Assembly: GCF_036373705.1 (NCBI RefSeq)
Contig: NC_089855.1
Span: forward strand, 37,884,219 to 37,948,218
Length of the DNA: 64,000 bases
Reading direction: 5' to 3'
Source: Amia ocellicauda
Taxonomy: Eukaryota; Chordata; Actinopteri; Amiiformes; Amiidae
Part shown: positions 11,454-23,509 of the stretch, in pieces
Layout: each line of letters starts with the position of its first letter
How positions within the stretch are numbered: position 1 is the first letter of the stretch
Notes under the pieces: model-generated
What the model was told of the DNA's origin: nothing
Databases searched by the model: none
What the model saw: only the letters and a program-made list of their open reading frames with translations
Made by a program: the position numbers and the translations under genes

Positions 11454-12843
11454 TTAACTGGTGCTCCAGTAAAGTGATCTCCAACTCTTCTTTCGCTCCT
11501 TCAATTTGATATGCTCCATCTGGAGTTTCGATTTTTCAATTTCCACTTCCAGATGGCGCTTGTATACCTCTTTGACATCCACCTGAAAGGGGATACAAAA
11601 CATAATTTTACAGGTTTCACTAAAGGCCATAAACATGGAAGGTTATTTTACTTGAGTCAGTTTTAAATTACATGGGCTAAAAGCATACACATAAAATGCT
11701 GTATAGCTAGACTTACTTTACCAACATCTCTAGAGGTGGAAGGCTCAGCAGAGGCAGAAGTTCCAGTTGGAGGGAGGGACCATGTCCTGCTAAAGTACAT
11801 GGAGGATATGGTTTTAGTATGTGGCCAAATCAATTCAGACTCAATGTTAAAGAATAGTACCTCTAGAGGCCTCTCAGAACATGCAGAGATTGTGTCCTCA
11901 TCATGCTCTTCCTACAACACAACAAGGTTTTAAGTGTACACCTGCCATCCACATCTTACACAACTCCACATTTAACTCGGTTTCATATACTGCAGAAATT
12001 ACTCACAGGACTTTCAATGGGCCCTGGCTCCAGCAGATTAATGGTGCCATCAGTCACTACAGGAAGATGATGATGTATATGAAGACGAGGATGAGCAATT
12101 GCTAATCAATGTGATCAGCTTACCCTTTACATAGGCACTTGTGTCATGGGGGTCAGATGGCTCAGATGAGCTAACCCCAGTAATGCCATCCATTATTGGC
12201 CTGCCTCTATTATGATCCAGAGCCAACTCCTCTGCAGTGGTAAAGGCTGGTGGTGGGGGTCCTCCTCCTGTCCTCCTCTGCTCCACTTTTTTCCTGTTGG
12301 CTAATGAGTACAAGTACATACAAGTTTTTTACCACTCGACCATTTCAACACCTCTGAATTGGTGTTGCTTAGGCAGTTGTGAAGACAAAAAAAGCGTTTA
12401 TGACCTTACCATTTTGAACAATGTTCTTATACTTTACTCTTATTTGCTGCCAAGTTCACTTGACACCCCCAGGGTTGCAACTGAAAGAAAGGCACACATA
12501 TCAATCCATTTCAATATGCTACATAAAATAGAAAACATAATTGTTGCAGGTAACAAGTTCAATTACATTCACAACACATTAATGAACTTGTCTTACAACA
12601 TTCTCCAAAATCACACATTTTTGTTTTGAAGGGCTATTGCAATAATTATCTTGAAATACACATTTGACTGAAGAACGTACACATTCACTCTATCAGCAAA
12701 TTTTTGCCAAGTCTGCTCCAGTTCTTTTGCTGCCGCTGCAGTATTACTTTTTTAGGAGAAGACATCAATGTATTCATTATATGCTCTCGTGATGGTTTCT
12801 TGCTCCTGACTTGAGAAGTATGCGGCTCGCTGTTTCGTATCCA
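11454..12843 (-). pseudogene. Harbinger Myb/SANT-like accessory gene, broken
   Basis: On the minus strand the gene starts near 12843 with MDTKQRAAYFSSQEQETI and continues as a trihelix-type DNA-binding start, then meets an in-frame TAA near 12753. The middle (about 12130-12310) reads KKVEQRRTGGGPPPPAFTTA. The end (11470-11580) reads VYKRHLEVEIEKSKLQMEHI, a coiled-coil tail. In Harbinger elements this protein brings the transposase to the nucleus and to the element ends. This copy cannot make a full protein. Confidence 0.7.
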
Positions 12844-13066
12844 TGATTAATCATTTGTTTTGTGATCGATAGGCGATAGCTTCTTAAATGCTATGTGAAC
12901 GCTCCTAATTTCAGTTCATCCTATCCGAGATTGGTTGAACTTGATTACTTAAACTAGAATCAGCCTTTGTGGAACCGAGAAATCTTGAACTGTCATGTCT
13001 CTCTCAATCAAGTCGGAGTTCAGGCTATGGTTTAGCATTTCTTAAGCCACCTTTCTGGAATACCCC

Positions 13067-14126
13067 TCTGGTTGCTTCTCCTGTTTCTCTCCAACCCCCC
13101 TTTGACACACAAAAACTCCTCTTAAATGGTGTAGCTGGGGAAGAAAAACAATTACATTGGCTGCAGGTGCTGTCTAATTCCCCCACCCCCCCTTGATTAG
13201 TCACAGTTCTCTTTTGACTTTTGATTCCAGGGCTGGTAAAGATCCCTCCCATGGTGTGTGCTGGGTCTAGTCAGCCCTATTCCAGCCCCACATAATCTCC
13301 CCCTATTGGCTGATCTGTGAGCTGGCTCACATTCCTCCCCACTTTGCTTTGGCATAATCCTAAAACAGGAAGTAGTAGTCAAATCAGGGAGTCATGACAT
13401 CACATCAGCGTTAACAAGGTCATTAATGGAGTATGAATGTGGTTTGAATTTTTCAGGTTTTTAAGTTTTGTGGGGTCCTTTTAAATGTATGGCTTCTCAA
13501 GTTCAGAGAACAAACTTAATAATAAGAAGTTGTCACTTATTGCTTGAGCATCTGATTCTTCTTGACCTTATTTTATGGTTAAGATCAAGTCGCCCCAACA
13601 TGCAGATCTTATTTTACTTTACTTTATTTAATTCTTATATCTGACAGTACTTGTAATATTAGTCATTTTGATCCCTGTTAGATAGCACTTCAGTTTTATT
13701 ATTATGCTTATGTTTTGATTGTTTTCCTCCTTGCTCCCTTTCCCATAGCCCTTGACTGTGACCCTACATCTTGACAGCACTTAGCTTTTACTGTCCAGGA
13801 TGTATGACCTCACTTACTGTACTTGCTTGTGTATATTGGAATTTGTAAAATGTATTATATTTTGAATTGCTGTTTTATGTAAATTGAATTTGTTTTGTTT
13901 GATGCCTTTACTTAACTGTATTTTTGCACTTTGTTTTGTACTTATGTTGTAAGTCAAGAAATAATAATAATAATAATTCTTAGTTGATGAATTCCAACAT
14001 ATTACCTTACTGGCCCGCATATGAGATGGCCTCAAATTTAGAGAAGGTAGAGACAAATTTTGTAACAAATTACTGTTTTAGAAAACTAAAGGTTCTATGT
14101 GATTGAACCGAGATAAGATGGCAGTG
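13067..14126. other. Unassigned intergenic sequence
   Basis: A pyrimidine-rich part (13067-13400) is followed by T-rich DNA with a short AATAATAATAAT run near 13960. No gene or transposon could be supported. Confidence 0.4.
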
Positions 14127-14574
14127 TCACAGTCCCAAGGACTGGGGACGACAGGAAAATGGAGGACCCAGGTGCGGAGCGTGGTTGAGGCAGTCAAAAA
14201 CAAGCAGAGGTCAAGTAACAGCAAGGCAGGGCAAATGGAGGCAAGGCAAGACGTGGTCATGGTCACAGGCAAGGGTTGGTTGATCAGGCAAACAGTGTGT
14301 CAGGTAATCCTGAAGTCAAGGTCATGAGAAATCAGAGGTGGCAAACAGGTGATCAAAACAAAGAAACTGCTTGGAGATTAATCACAGGGAATACAAAACT
14401 TTACAGGATGATGGGGAGCATGTGTGTGGTAAATAATCAGGGTGATTGTGTGATGACTGAATGATTGCATTCGGGGAGCTGGGAAAGGAGATCGGTATGG
14501 ATGAGGCAATGGCTACCTCTGGTGGGTAAGTGCTTTTAGACAGGAATTTTAGAGGTGCTAGACAGGGCTGTGAC
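14127..14574. repeat. Candidate small non-autonomous element with GTCACAG ends
   Basis: The segment begins GTCACAGTCCCAAGGACTGG and ends with CTGTGAC, so the outer 7 bp are inverted copies. The interior is rich in CAGGCAAGG-like words and does not code. The short inverted ends are weak evidence and no target duplication is clear. Confidence 0.35.
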
Positions 14575-15239
14575 AGGCAGGGGTGTGAAGTGTGTGTGCT
14601 TGGTGGGGATTTGTTAAACTTTGATTGCCATTGCATTGACTTTTCATTATATGCTGGAATAAACTGTACTGAATAATAAACTGCAAACAAATTAACTTTG
14701 TGAACATACTGATAAAAGATGCACACAAATCAAAACTTTTGTATTTCTAATCATGTCAATTGTGAAGCTTCATACTTCATACTCAAATCAAAAGTAATGT
14801 AACAAAACCATAAACCATCTTTCTGGATAAAGGGTGAAAAACACATAAAATAAAATAACAGAGTCAGTTTCTCAAAGGAATACATTGCCTCATATTTTGG
14901 CTTGGCAGATTTTGATGTTAATTTCTAATGTTGATATCTGTCTTTAAAGCTCTAATTAGCATTGTTAATTTATGTCCATGTGAATTATCATATTGATCTA
15001 ATGATGAATGACTCCATTATTAATCATTATTTTCCATTTAAAGGACATTCAGTGAACCATAATGGAGTGATTCAGAATAACAGAAATATTTACAATAACC
15101 GAAGTAGTTACAAGTTGCCACAGACAGAGACAAGAGAGTACAGGTGATTAGCAGCCATCTTGTTGTTTGACTAGTTTCAGACCAGTCTTAGCATTGCTCA
15201 TTTTGTTTTAAGTTTGCCTTAATTGAAGTTAGCATTGTC
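14575..15239. other. Unassigned intergenic sequence
   Basis: AT-rich and non-coding; nothing recognised. Confidence 0.4.
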
Positions 15240-15305
15240 TGTAGTTTGCCGGTTCCGCTGCTGAGTTGGTGAAAGTAAACAGGTTGAAGAAAGGAGATTT
15301 AGTCA

Positions 15306-16101
<796 letters not shown>

Positions 16102-16285
16102 TAGACGGGCTACTGGTCAGAACTCAAATTAGATCCCAGTAACAGAACAGAATCTTTGTAGGCCAAACTTTTGAATAAAAGATCCGGAGGATTAGTGGTA
16201 GGAGTCCAACTCAGATATTCAGCAAAATGTTGCATTGTACAGTGTAATCAGGACTGCATGTAGCAAGGATGTTCTGTTCTCCTTG

Positions 16286-16724
16286 CACGTGACATTGTAC
16301 AATTCAACAGACAGCTAAACCTCTTATATTGCATAAGAAACAGTCTGTACTTGTATTCCAATATTTATTGCTGCACAGATTTTGCCCCAGTGAATCATGT
16401 GGCAAATAATTGGGTTGGTACAGTTTCCACTAAATAGAAAAATAAAAGAGAGGTGAAACTACAATTAAATGAAAAGAGAGTCTTAATTGCAATGTAAATA
16501 AACAGTTTACATACAATAAAACATAGCTATGGTAAATATAGCATCACAGAAAACTGGCAGGTCGATATGTCTTATAGACAGAACCCGTACTGAACGCAGA
16601 CCTGATACAGTATCTATCAAATAGAATTAATATATATATAACAAGATATAAATTGGAAAAATACTGTCATACATCACGTTTAACAAACAATATCTAGTTG
16701 CATATACACACATATATACATATA
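16286..16724. other. Unassigned AT-rich sequence
   Basis: No gene recognised; a short TATATATATA tract lies near 16630. Confidence 0.4.
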
Positions 16725-16840
16725 AAGTGAAACAGATAAAGGGCAAACATGGAAGTATCTTGGATAATGAACAAGTTGTGGCAAATGTTCTAAATGAGTA
16801 TTTCACTGAGGTTTTTACAAAAGAAAAAACAGATACAGTG
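16725..16840 (+). mobile_element. CR1 LINE fragment (linker before RT)
   Basis: KQIKGKHGSILDNEQVVANV and LNEYFTEVFTKEK match the segment at 61238-61340 in the larger CR1 copy downstream. The fragment is cut off by a Tc1 terminal sequence. Confidence 0.7.
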
Positions 16841-16893
16841 CATCCGGAAAGTATTCACAGCGCTTCACTTTTTCCACATTTTGTTATGTCGCA
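16835..16893. mobile_element. Solo Tc1-type terminal sequence
   Basis: ACAGTGCATCCGGAAAGTAT followed by TCACAGCGCTTCACTTTTTC is the outer end of a common fish Tc1 family. No transposase or opposite end follows. Confidence 0.6.
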
Positions 16894-16924
16894 GATAGTT
16901 TGTGTTGCTAACAAATACTAACTG

Positions 16925-17190
16925 TACAACGTGGGCACAAGGTAGAGGGAAGCCTGAAGAGCGTAGAGAGGGAGAATGGACGGGCAGTGTGGCGTTTGTC
17001 CCGCCCCTCCTCCACTGTGATTGGACGGCTGGGTAAAAACTGACAGTGACGAGCGCAGCGTATTACTCAAAGTTGAACATTTTTCAACTCTCGGCGACCA
17101 GAAAAAAAAACGCCCAGCGCTAGGCGCTCAGCGTGCAAACTATTGAGAAAACACGCCGACCTCAGGAAAGAACGCTTTGGTGGACACACG
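16925..17190. other. GC-rich, promoter-like patch in repeat DNA
   Basis: The patch has a CCCGCCCCTCC GC-box, a nearby inverted CCAAT box (GATTGGACGG) and several CpG-rich words such as GCGCAGCG and GCGCTAGGCGCTC, unlike the AT-rich surroundings. It may be a transposon promoter remnant. No gene follows it. Confidence 0.35.
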
Positions 17191-17204
17191 GGCTAAGTGT
17201 ATGT

Positions 17205-17290
17205 TGTCAAAAGTGTAGAATTTTAAACAAGGGAAGTAATGTTAAGACTGTACAATGCGCTAGTTATACCTCATCTGGAATACTGTTGTG
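17205..17290 (+). mobile_element. CR1 LINE fragment (late RT region)
   Basis: It matches 62383-62470 of the downstream CR1 copy (GAAGTAATGTTAAGACTGTA). Only about 85 bp are kept. Confidence 0.65.
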
Positions 17291-17577
17291 CTGGAAATAA
17301 GATTTGGAGTCGGCAATTCTAATCAGATTTTATTACATTCACGGGTTTAAAACAGTAGAACACAGCAACGGAAAGTATTAAACAAGTATAATGCTGTTTT
17401 TCCCGTGCACGTAATCAAATATTGTAAATATTGGAAATAGGGGATAGTTGTCACGTGACAAAATTAGGCAATGTGGAGGAAAAAAGAAATCATTTGTGCT
17501 TCTGTTCTTTGTGTGCTGTGACCCTGGAAGTTTCTGGCAAGTAACTGTTCATTTGTCTGCATTCTTTCCAATTCATT
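17291..17577. other. Unassigned non-coding sequence
   Basis: AT-rich; nothing recognised. Confidence 0.3.
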
Positions 17578-18340
17578 AGAACATAAGAAGAACATAAGAA
17601 AGTTTACAAACGAGAGGAGGCCATTCGACCCATCATGCTCGTTTGGTGTCCATTAATAACTGAGTGATCCAAGGATCCTATCCAGTCTATTTTTATATGT
17701 TCCCAAACTTTCAGCATCTACCACATCACCGGGGAGTTTGTTCCAGATTGTGACTACTCTCTGTGTGAAGAAGTGTCTCCTGTTTTCTGTTTTGAATGCC
17801 TTGTAGCCCAACTTCCATTTGTGTCCCCGGGTGCGTGTGTCCATGCTGATCTGAAAAAGCTCCTCTGGTTTCTCATGCATTACTTCTTCCAGTTCTATTC
17901 CTCCCATAGTGTACGTATAGTTTGTACATTTGATTACCTGCATGTAATACCTTGCACCTGTCCACATTTAATTAATAATACTGATCCCTGTGGAACTCGA
18001 CTAACAACCTCACTCCAGTTAGAAGCAACTCCTCTTATCAACACCCTCTGTTTCCTTTATATTAACCAGTTCATAATCTACTTGCATTACCCTGATTACC
18101 TACGGCTTCCAATTTTAGGATCAGTCTTTTGTGTGGAACCTTATCAAAAGCTTTCTGAAAATCTAAGTATATCATATCATATGCATTAATGTGATCTACA
18201 GCTGTAGTTGCATGTTCAAGAAACTAATAAATTAGTAAGACATGATCTGTCTTGTCTAAACCCATATTGACTATCACCAATATTATGGTTTTCATTAAGA
18301 TGCTCCTCAATTTTCTGTCTGATATATTTTACAAGTAATA
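17578..18340 (-). mobile_element. CR1 LINE 3' end, inverted and internally deleted
   Basis: Read on the minus strand, the RT part (near 18330-17990) leads to the C-terminal segment with FQISMDTRTRGHKWKLGYKA and HFFTQRVVTIWNKLPGDVVD. It ends in the tail CTTATGTTCTTATGTTCT, whose inverse is visible at 17578-17600. The catalytic RT centre is deleted. The same tail occurs at 62940-62965. Confidence 0.8.
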
Positions 18341-18344
18341 CAGG

Positions 18345-18535
18345 TGAGATGCACACCCTCCAGGAGAGAGAGGTTTACCCTACACCCCAGGCCCAGCAGC
18401 ACAGGCAGCCTGCAGGAGCTCAATGGCAGGGAGGCCCCCCGACCTCAGCTTCCAGGCCACAGCCCAGGCAAGAGCCTTGCCCTCCTGCTGACCTCTGTCA
18501 ATGCATTTCTGGCAGGCAGCCGGTCCTCAATTTGC
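18345..18535 (+). repeat. GC-rich fragment resembling the DIRS gag region
   Basis: TGACCTCTGTCAATGCATTT and CTGGCAGGCAGCC echo the 180-215 region at the start of the window. The match is short and imperfect, so the origin is tentative. Confidence 0.3.
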
Positions 18536-18559
18536 TAAGTTTTGGTACAAATTTCTCCT

Positions 18560-19125
18560 GAGCCTCTAGTAGTGTATTGTTTAAATATAACCATCAATTT
18601 TTGTCTTAATCTGTATTGTTTTAGACTTGGTCCTTGTTTTTTGAAAGTATGCCTCAAAGCTAACCATATTGTGATTGCAATTCACAATTGGTCCTCTAAG
18701 TAATATCCTTCTGATTCTCTCTTGGTCATTTGAAAATATTAAATCAATGCATGCACTTTCTCTGGTTGGTGCCCTGACAGATTGATTTAGAAAGCAGTCA
18801 TTTACCATCTCAACCATTTTTTTGTGTTTCTGTAGTGCCAACTGGGCTTTCCCAGTCTATGTTTGGGACATTGAAATCCCCCATTATATCAGCTACATCC
18901 TTGCAACATGCAGTCCTGATTACATTGTACAATGCAACTTGTTTCTGAATATCCGAATTGGGTGGTCTGTAACACACTCCTACCACTAATCCTCCAGATC
19001 TTTTATTCAAAAGTTTAACCCACAAAGATTCTGTTTCATTAATAGTATCTAATTTGAATTATTCTGCCTCATTGTAATTTCTGACATATAATGCTACCCC
19101 ACCACCTCTTCGATTATGACTGTGT
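18560..19125 (-). mobile_element. CR1 LINE endonuclease fragment
   Basis: The minus strand reads LNKRSGGLVVGVCYRPPNSD, DVADIMGDFNVPNIDWES and, after a frame change, SVRAPTRESACIDLIFSNDQ. These are endonuclease blocks of the CR1 clade, including GDFN. The RT and the N-terminus are missing. Confidence 0.75.
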
Positions 19126-20374
19126 CTCCTAAACTGTGTGTATCATTTCAACTTGTATTGATCCCCATCATGTTCTGTAAGCCATGTTTCTACACTTCCA
19201 AAGTGGAGGCTGAAACACTTTATTTTCATGTTGATTTGTTTCCTAGTGTGCATAGTTGTGTTTGCAATACTGAATTGATATCATCTTGTACTCCTCTTCC
19301 TCAGTCTGGTGATGTCCCTTGATATCCCAAAAAAGATACCCCATTAATCTGGAGTTTCCCACTTATGATGGACCAAGTGATGATGATGATTCCCTTAAAT
19401 GTATAGAAAAATGTCATGAAGGAAGTCATACTCCTGCATTTTGTCCTTTTTTCAAAGGCAAAACTAAAGTTAGGGGAGAAATTAGTAGTGATAAATCTTA
19501 TCACCATCCACATGATGATACTGCATCTACTGGGTTAGAAAAAAGTAACTGCACTGTAACTACTATAATGCGTGGATACCAAGAAATTATCTTCCAAAAG
19601 ATCTACTTGACAGAAGAGTAGTTATGAACCTCTTATTTCTGTCTCTTCTCAGATGATTGTGCCTTTATCTTTTTGCCAGTGGAAGCTATTCTGGCTGGAC
19701 ACAGGATCTTGTACACTTGTGAATGAGCAGCTCGGGACTAAATTGAAACATCCTCAGAAAAAGCTGAAACCCTGGGAAGCAGGCCCTTTATTTTTGGCAG
19801 CCAAGCAACCACTTGGATGGAGTGAGTTGAGTTTCACCTTAAATGACCAGTCCTTGATCTTTCTTACTGTGGTTTTGCCTTCTGAAACCCTTACTTTTTG
19901 CTGTAGTACTGGGAGTTGATTTATTCTCTTTCAGTGGTAACTAGATAATATGTACTGGTTCAAAAGTTCAAAAGTAGGGACTTTTTTTCTTTCATTCTTC
20001 TGTCTCTCTCTCTCCCTTTTATGTAATTACAAATATTGTAATTATATTTTGCATATGTACATCTATTTATGATATGCTGTACATTACTGTATGTATGTGA
20101 CCAGCCATTCCCAACCTTTTTAACTTCGCAGCCCACTCTCAAATCTCATGGTAAGTTGGCTGACCTAATCAGGGGCTTGACAAGTCCCTTGTTTCTTTTT
20201 GGTAGAAAAAAGAGTTGTGCAAAAGTTAAATCCATCAGATTACGGTTGGCAGTGCTCCAGGTTTGCTGGCTCCGGCTCCGGAGTGGCTCCACACTGCTGC
20301 TCCAGCTCTGGCTGCTTTTAACTGGCTTTAGGGTTGCCAGTCGGCCAGTATTTTAGCAGACTGTCCGGTATTTG
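19126..20374. other. Unassigned sequence with weak open frames
   Basis: A 100-codon frame (19319-19621) and an 88-codon frame (19653-19919) resemble no family I know and lack splice or promoter support. A small repeat with GGCTCCGGCTCCGGAG lies at 20260-20340. A hAT-like end, CCAGCCATTCCCAACC, is at 20101. Confidence 0.3.
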
Positions 20375-21534
20375 TACACTACATGGCCAACAGTATGTGG
20401 ACACTCCTTCTAATTAGTGTATATGGTATGTGGGAGACTCTGAGTCCAAGTGGAGGAAGATTCTATGGTCTGATGAGACCAAAATAGAGCTTTTTGGCCT
20501 CAATGCTAAGTGCAACATTTGGTGCAAGCCTAACAACACACATCATCCTGAGAACACCATCCCTACCGTGAAGCATGGTGGTGGCAGAATTAAGCAAATT
20601 GGATTCAGCAAAGTACAGAGCAATCCTATAAAAAACTGTTGAAGTCTGCAAGAGACCTGGGACTTGGGAGAAGATTAATCTTTCAGCAGGGCAATGACCC
20701 CAACCATACAGCCAAAGCCACACTGGAGTGGCTTAAAAATGAAAAGGTCAATGTCCTGGAGTGGCCCAGTCAAAACCTGGACCTCAATCCAATTGAGAAT
20801 ATGTGGAAAGAGTTGAACATCCAACTTGATGGAGCTTGAGCAATTTTGCAAAGACAAATGGGCAAACATTGCTGTGTCCAGATGTGCAAGCTGGTAGAGA
20901 CTCATCCACATAGACTCATGGCTGTAATTGCTGCCTCTAAAAGGTGCCTCTACCAAATATTGACTGAAGGGGTGATTACTTATGCATTCAATTATTTTCT
21001 GTTTTGTATTTGTAATTAATTTAGAAAAAAATGCATATCATATTTTTCACTTTGACATTATGGGAATGTTCGGTGTTGATCAGTGGCAAAAACTATGGTG
21101 GCCCTGAAGTGCAACTGCTGAAAATATAAAGCAGCGGCTGTGAGATTTACAGCGGCTGCGAGATTTGGAAGTGCTGAAAAAATACAATTACAATTACAAT
21201 TACAGTACTCAGCCTATATGTAAACTCCAAGAAGTGGTTTTTCTGATACAGTTATTAATTTACTGTAGAATCTTTATTTTCTGTTAACTGTATTTGAAAG
21301 ATTTTACATGTGAAAAAGTAAAGTAGTCCTGAATCCAATGTAAATTACAATGTCTAGTCACACAAAAGTGGGGCAGGCTAATTTGAGAGCAATTCCAAAT
21401 GATAGAGTAACACTCATTAATAATAATAATAATAATAATGTTGATGTTTATATAAATTGAAGATACTTTTCTTACAACTTTATTGTGTAAATGGGTTAAT
21501 TTATATATTGTTTTATTTGGTTTGCTTTATAATG

Positions 21535-22759
21535 TACACTCACCTAAAGGATTATTAGGAACACCATACTAATACTGTGTTTGACCCCCTTTCGCCTTCA
21601 GAACTGCCTTAATAATACGTGGCATTGATTCAACAAGGTGCTGAAAGCATTCTTTAGAAATGTTGGCCCATATTGATAGGATAGCATCTTTCAGTTGATG
21701 GAGATTTGTGGGATGCACATCCAGGGCACGAAGCTCCCGTTCCACCACATCCCAAAGATGCTCTATTGGGTTGAGATCTGGTGACTGTGGGGGCCAGTTT
21801 AGTACAGTGAACTCATTGTCATGTTCAAGAAACCAATTTGAAATGATTGGACCTTTGTGACATGGTGCATTATCCTGCTGGAAGTAGCCATCAGAGGATG
21901 GGTACATGGTGGTCATAAAGGGATGGACATAGTCAGAAACAATGCTCAGGTAGGCCGTGGCATTTAAACGATGCCCAATTGGCACTAAGGGGCCTAAAGT
22001 GTGCCAAGAAAACATCCCCCACACCATTACACCACCACCACCAGCCTGCACAGTGGTAACAAGGCATGATGGATCCATGTTCTCATTCTGTTTACGCCAA
22101 ATTCTGACTCTACCATCTGAATGTCTCAACAGAAATCAAGACTCATCAGACCAGGCAACATTTTTCCAGTCTTCAACTGTCCAATTTTGGTGAGCTTGTG
22201 CAAATTGTAGCCTCTTTTTCCTATTTGTAGTGGAGATGAGTGGTACCCGGTGGGGTCTTCTGCTGTTGTAGCCCATCCGCCTCAAGGTTGTACGTGTTGA
22301 GGCTTCACAAATGCTTTGCTGCATACCTCGGTTGTAACGAGTGGTTCTTTCAGTCAAAGTTGCTCTTCTATCAGCTTGAATCAGTCGGCCCATTCTCCTC
22401 TGACCTCTAGCATCAACAAGGCATTTTCGCCCACAGGACTGCCGCATACTGGATGTTTTTCCCTTTTCACACCATTCTTTGTAAACCCTAGAAATGGTTG
22501 TGCGTGAAAATCCCAGTAACTGAGCAGATTGTGAAATACTCGGACCGGCCCGTCTGGCACCAACAACCATGCCACGCTCAAAATTGCTTAAATCACCTTT
22601 CTTTCCCATTCAGACATTCAGTTTGGAGTTCAGGAGATTGTCTTGACCAGGACCACACCCCTAAATGCATTGAAGCAACTGCCATGTGATTGGTTGGTTA
22701 GATAATTGCATTAATGAGAAATTGAACAGGTGTTCCTAATAATCCTTTAGGTGAGTGTA
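21535..22759 (-). mobile_element. Tc1 element D1, complete ends
   Basis: Ends TACACTCACCTAAAGGATTA and its inverse (TAATCCTTTAGGTGAGTGTA) bound a 1225-bp element inserted in element C. It is a near-identical copy of D2 (38650-39863). Confidence 0.95.
21569..22609 (-). pseudogene. Tc1 transposase, D1 copy, one nonsense codon
   Basis: The protein starts [20 protein letters not shown] at 22609. It has a helix-turn-helix with [16 protein letters not shown], then WTVEDWKNVAWSDES with the first catalytic aspartate. A TGA at 22136-22138 replaces the arginine codon CGA kept in copy D2, a CpG-type change. Downstream the frame is open to 21569 and keeps [12 protein letters not shown] and [12 protein letters not shown] with the remaining catalytic residues. 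Apart from the single stop the gene looks intact. Confidence 0.9.
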
Positions 22760-23164
22760 TATTGTGCAGGCAAATGTGTTAAATGGTTTATTTGAAGTAG
22801 CCAATACAACAAAGGTTAAGGTTCCCAACAGGTTTTGTACAGAACACTACAGACAGGACATGGATAAGCAGAAAAGTACATTCAGTATAAACCACATGTA
22901 GAATTAAGATAAGTTAGAGAGACAATGCAGAAGTCCTTAATAAAATAAAAATACTATTTATATGAATTTGTTATTTATTATTGTTTCTTAGATTTTTTTG
23001 AGTTATTCATATTTGTTAAAGGCTTCTCTCTAATTTTGCATTTCCCAAATTCTGTTGACTCTTCCGGAGAACCAGGGTTGGCCGACGTGACCTGCTTGCT
23101 GTCTAATGGCATAAGTCAAATATATTTTACAATATACCCTCCCTTTCCATAATTGCTTCTGAAA

Positions 23165-23404
23165 ATGCTGCAGCAGTTGCTTTATTTTTTCAGCACTCTC
23201 AAATCTTACATACGCTGCAAATGTCGCAGCCGCTGCTTTATTATTTCAGCACTTCCAAATCTCGCAGTCGCTGCAAATCTCGCAGCTGCTGTTTTATTTT
23301 TTCAGCACTTCAAATCTCACAGCCACAGCTTTATTTTTTCAGCACTTACATATCTTACAGCCACTGCTTTATTTTTTCAGCAGTTGCACTTCATGGCTAC
23401 CGTA
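23165..23404. repeat. Subterminal tandem units of element C
   Basis: Five diverged copies of a 37-60 bp unit carry the core CTTTATTTTTTCAGCACTT followed by AAATCTCGCAGCCGCTG. The left end holds one to two inverse copies (21110-21180). Such arrays are usually transposase-binding sites. Confidence 0.75.
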
Positions 23405-23509
23405 AAAAAACTCCTGATTAAATCCATTCTGATTTCACAGTGACATGTGGAAAAGATCAAGAGGGGTAAATACTTTTGGCAATCTCCTTATCCAAGCATT
23501 GGCAGTAGA

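Larger units (their letters stand above)
9705..13066 (+). mobile_element. PIF/Harbinger DNA transposon, decayed, two genes
   Basis: Inverted ends read GGGGTATTCCAGAAAGCGGG at about 9707 and, on the minus strand, GGGGTATTCCAGAAAGGTGG ending at 13066. Between them lie a + strand HARBI1-like transposase and a minus-strand Myb/SANT-like accessory gene, the usual Harbinger arrangement. G and C runs at the junctions make the short target duplication uncertain. Both genes are broken. Confidence 0.85.
21091..23404. mobile_element. Element C: non-autonomous DNA element with iterated inverted ends
   Basis: The left end TATGGTGGCCCTGAAGTGCA matches the inverse of the right end (TACGGTAGCCATGAAGTGCA). 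Homology runs about 55 bp inwards through CTGCTGAAAA and AAAGCAGCGGCTGTGAGATT. Flanks are AAAAAC on both sides, a likely 6-8 bp duplication blurred by an A run. Outside the nested element D1 (21535-22759) it has about 1.1 kb with no coding frame. Confidence 0.7.
20430..23490 (+). mobile_element. Tc1 element B, second layer, truncated
   Basis: [18 protein letters not shown], then [29 protein letters not shown] and [14 protein letters not shown] are the catalytic half of a second Tc1 family. Its N-terminal half is gone. Its 3' end is split by element C: the host sequence reads GTGGCAAAAAC before C and ACTCCTGATTAAATCC after it, then a terminal AAATACTTTTGGC. Confidence 0.75.

Noticed and set aside
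19319-19919. Two adjacent open frames (100 and 88 codons)
   Set aside because: No family resemblance, no splice signals linking them to anything, and they lie in repeat debris.
23165-23404. Short tandem units resembling a CRISPR array
   Set aside because: Units vary in length and sequence, have no unique spacers, and lie at the end of a transposon in a vertebrate genome.
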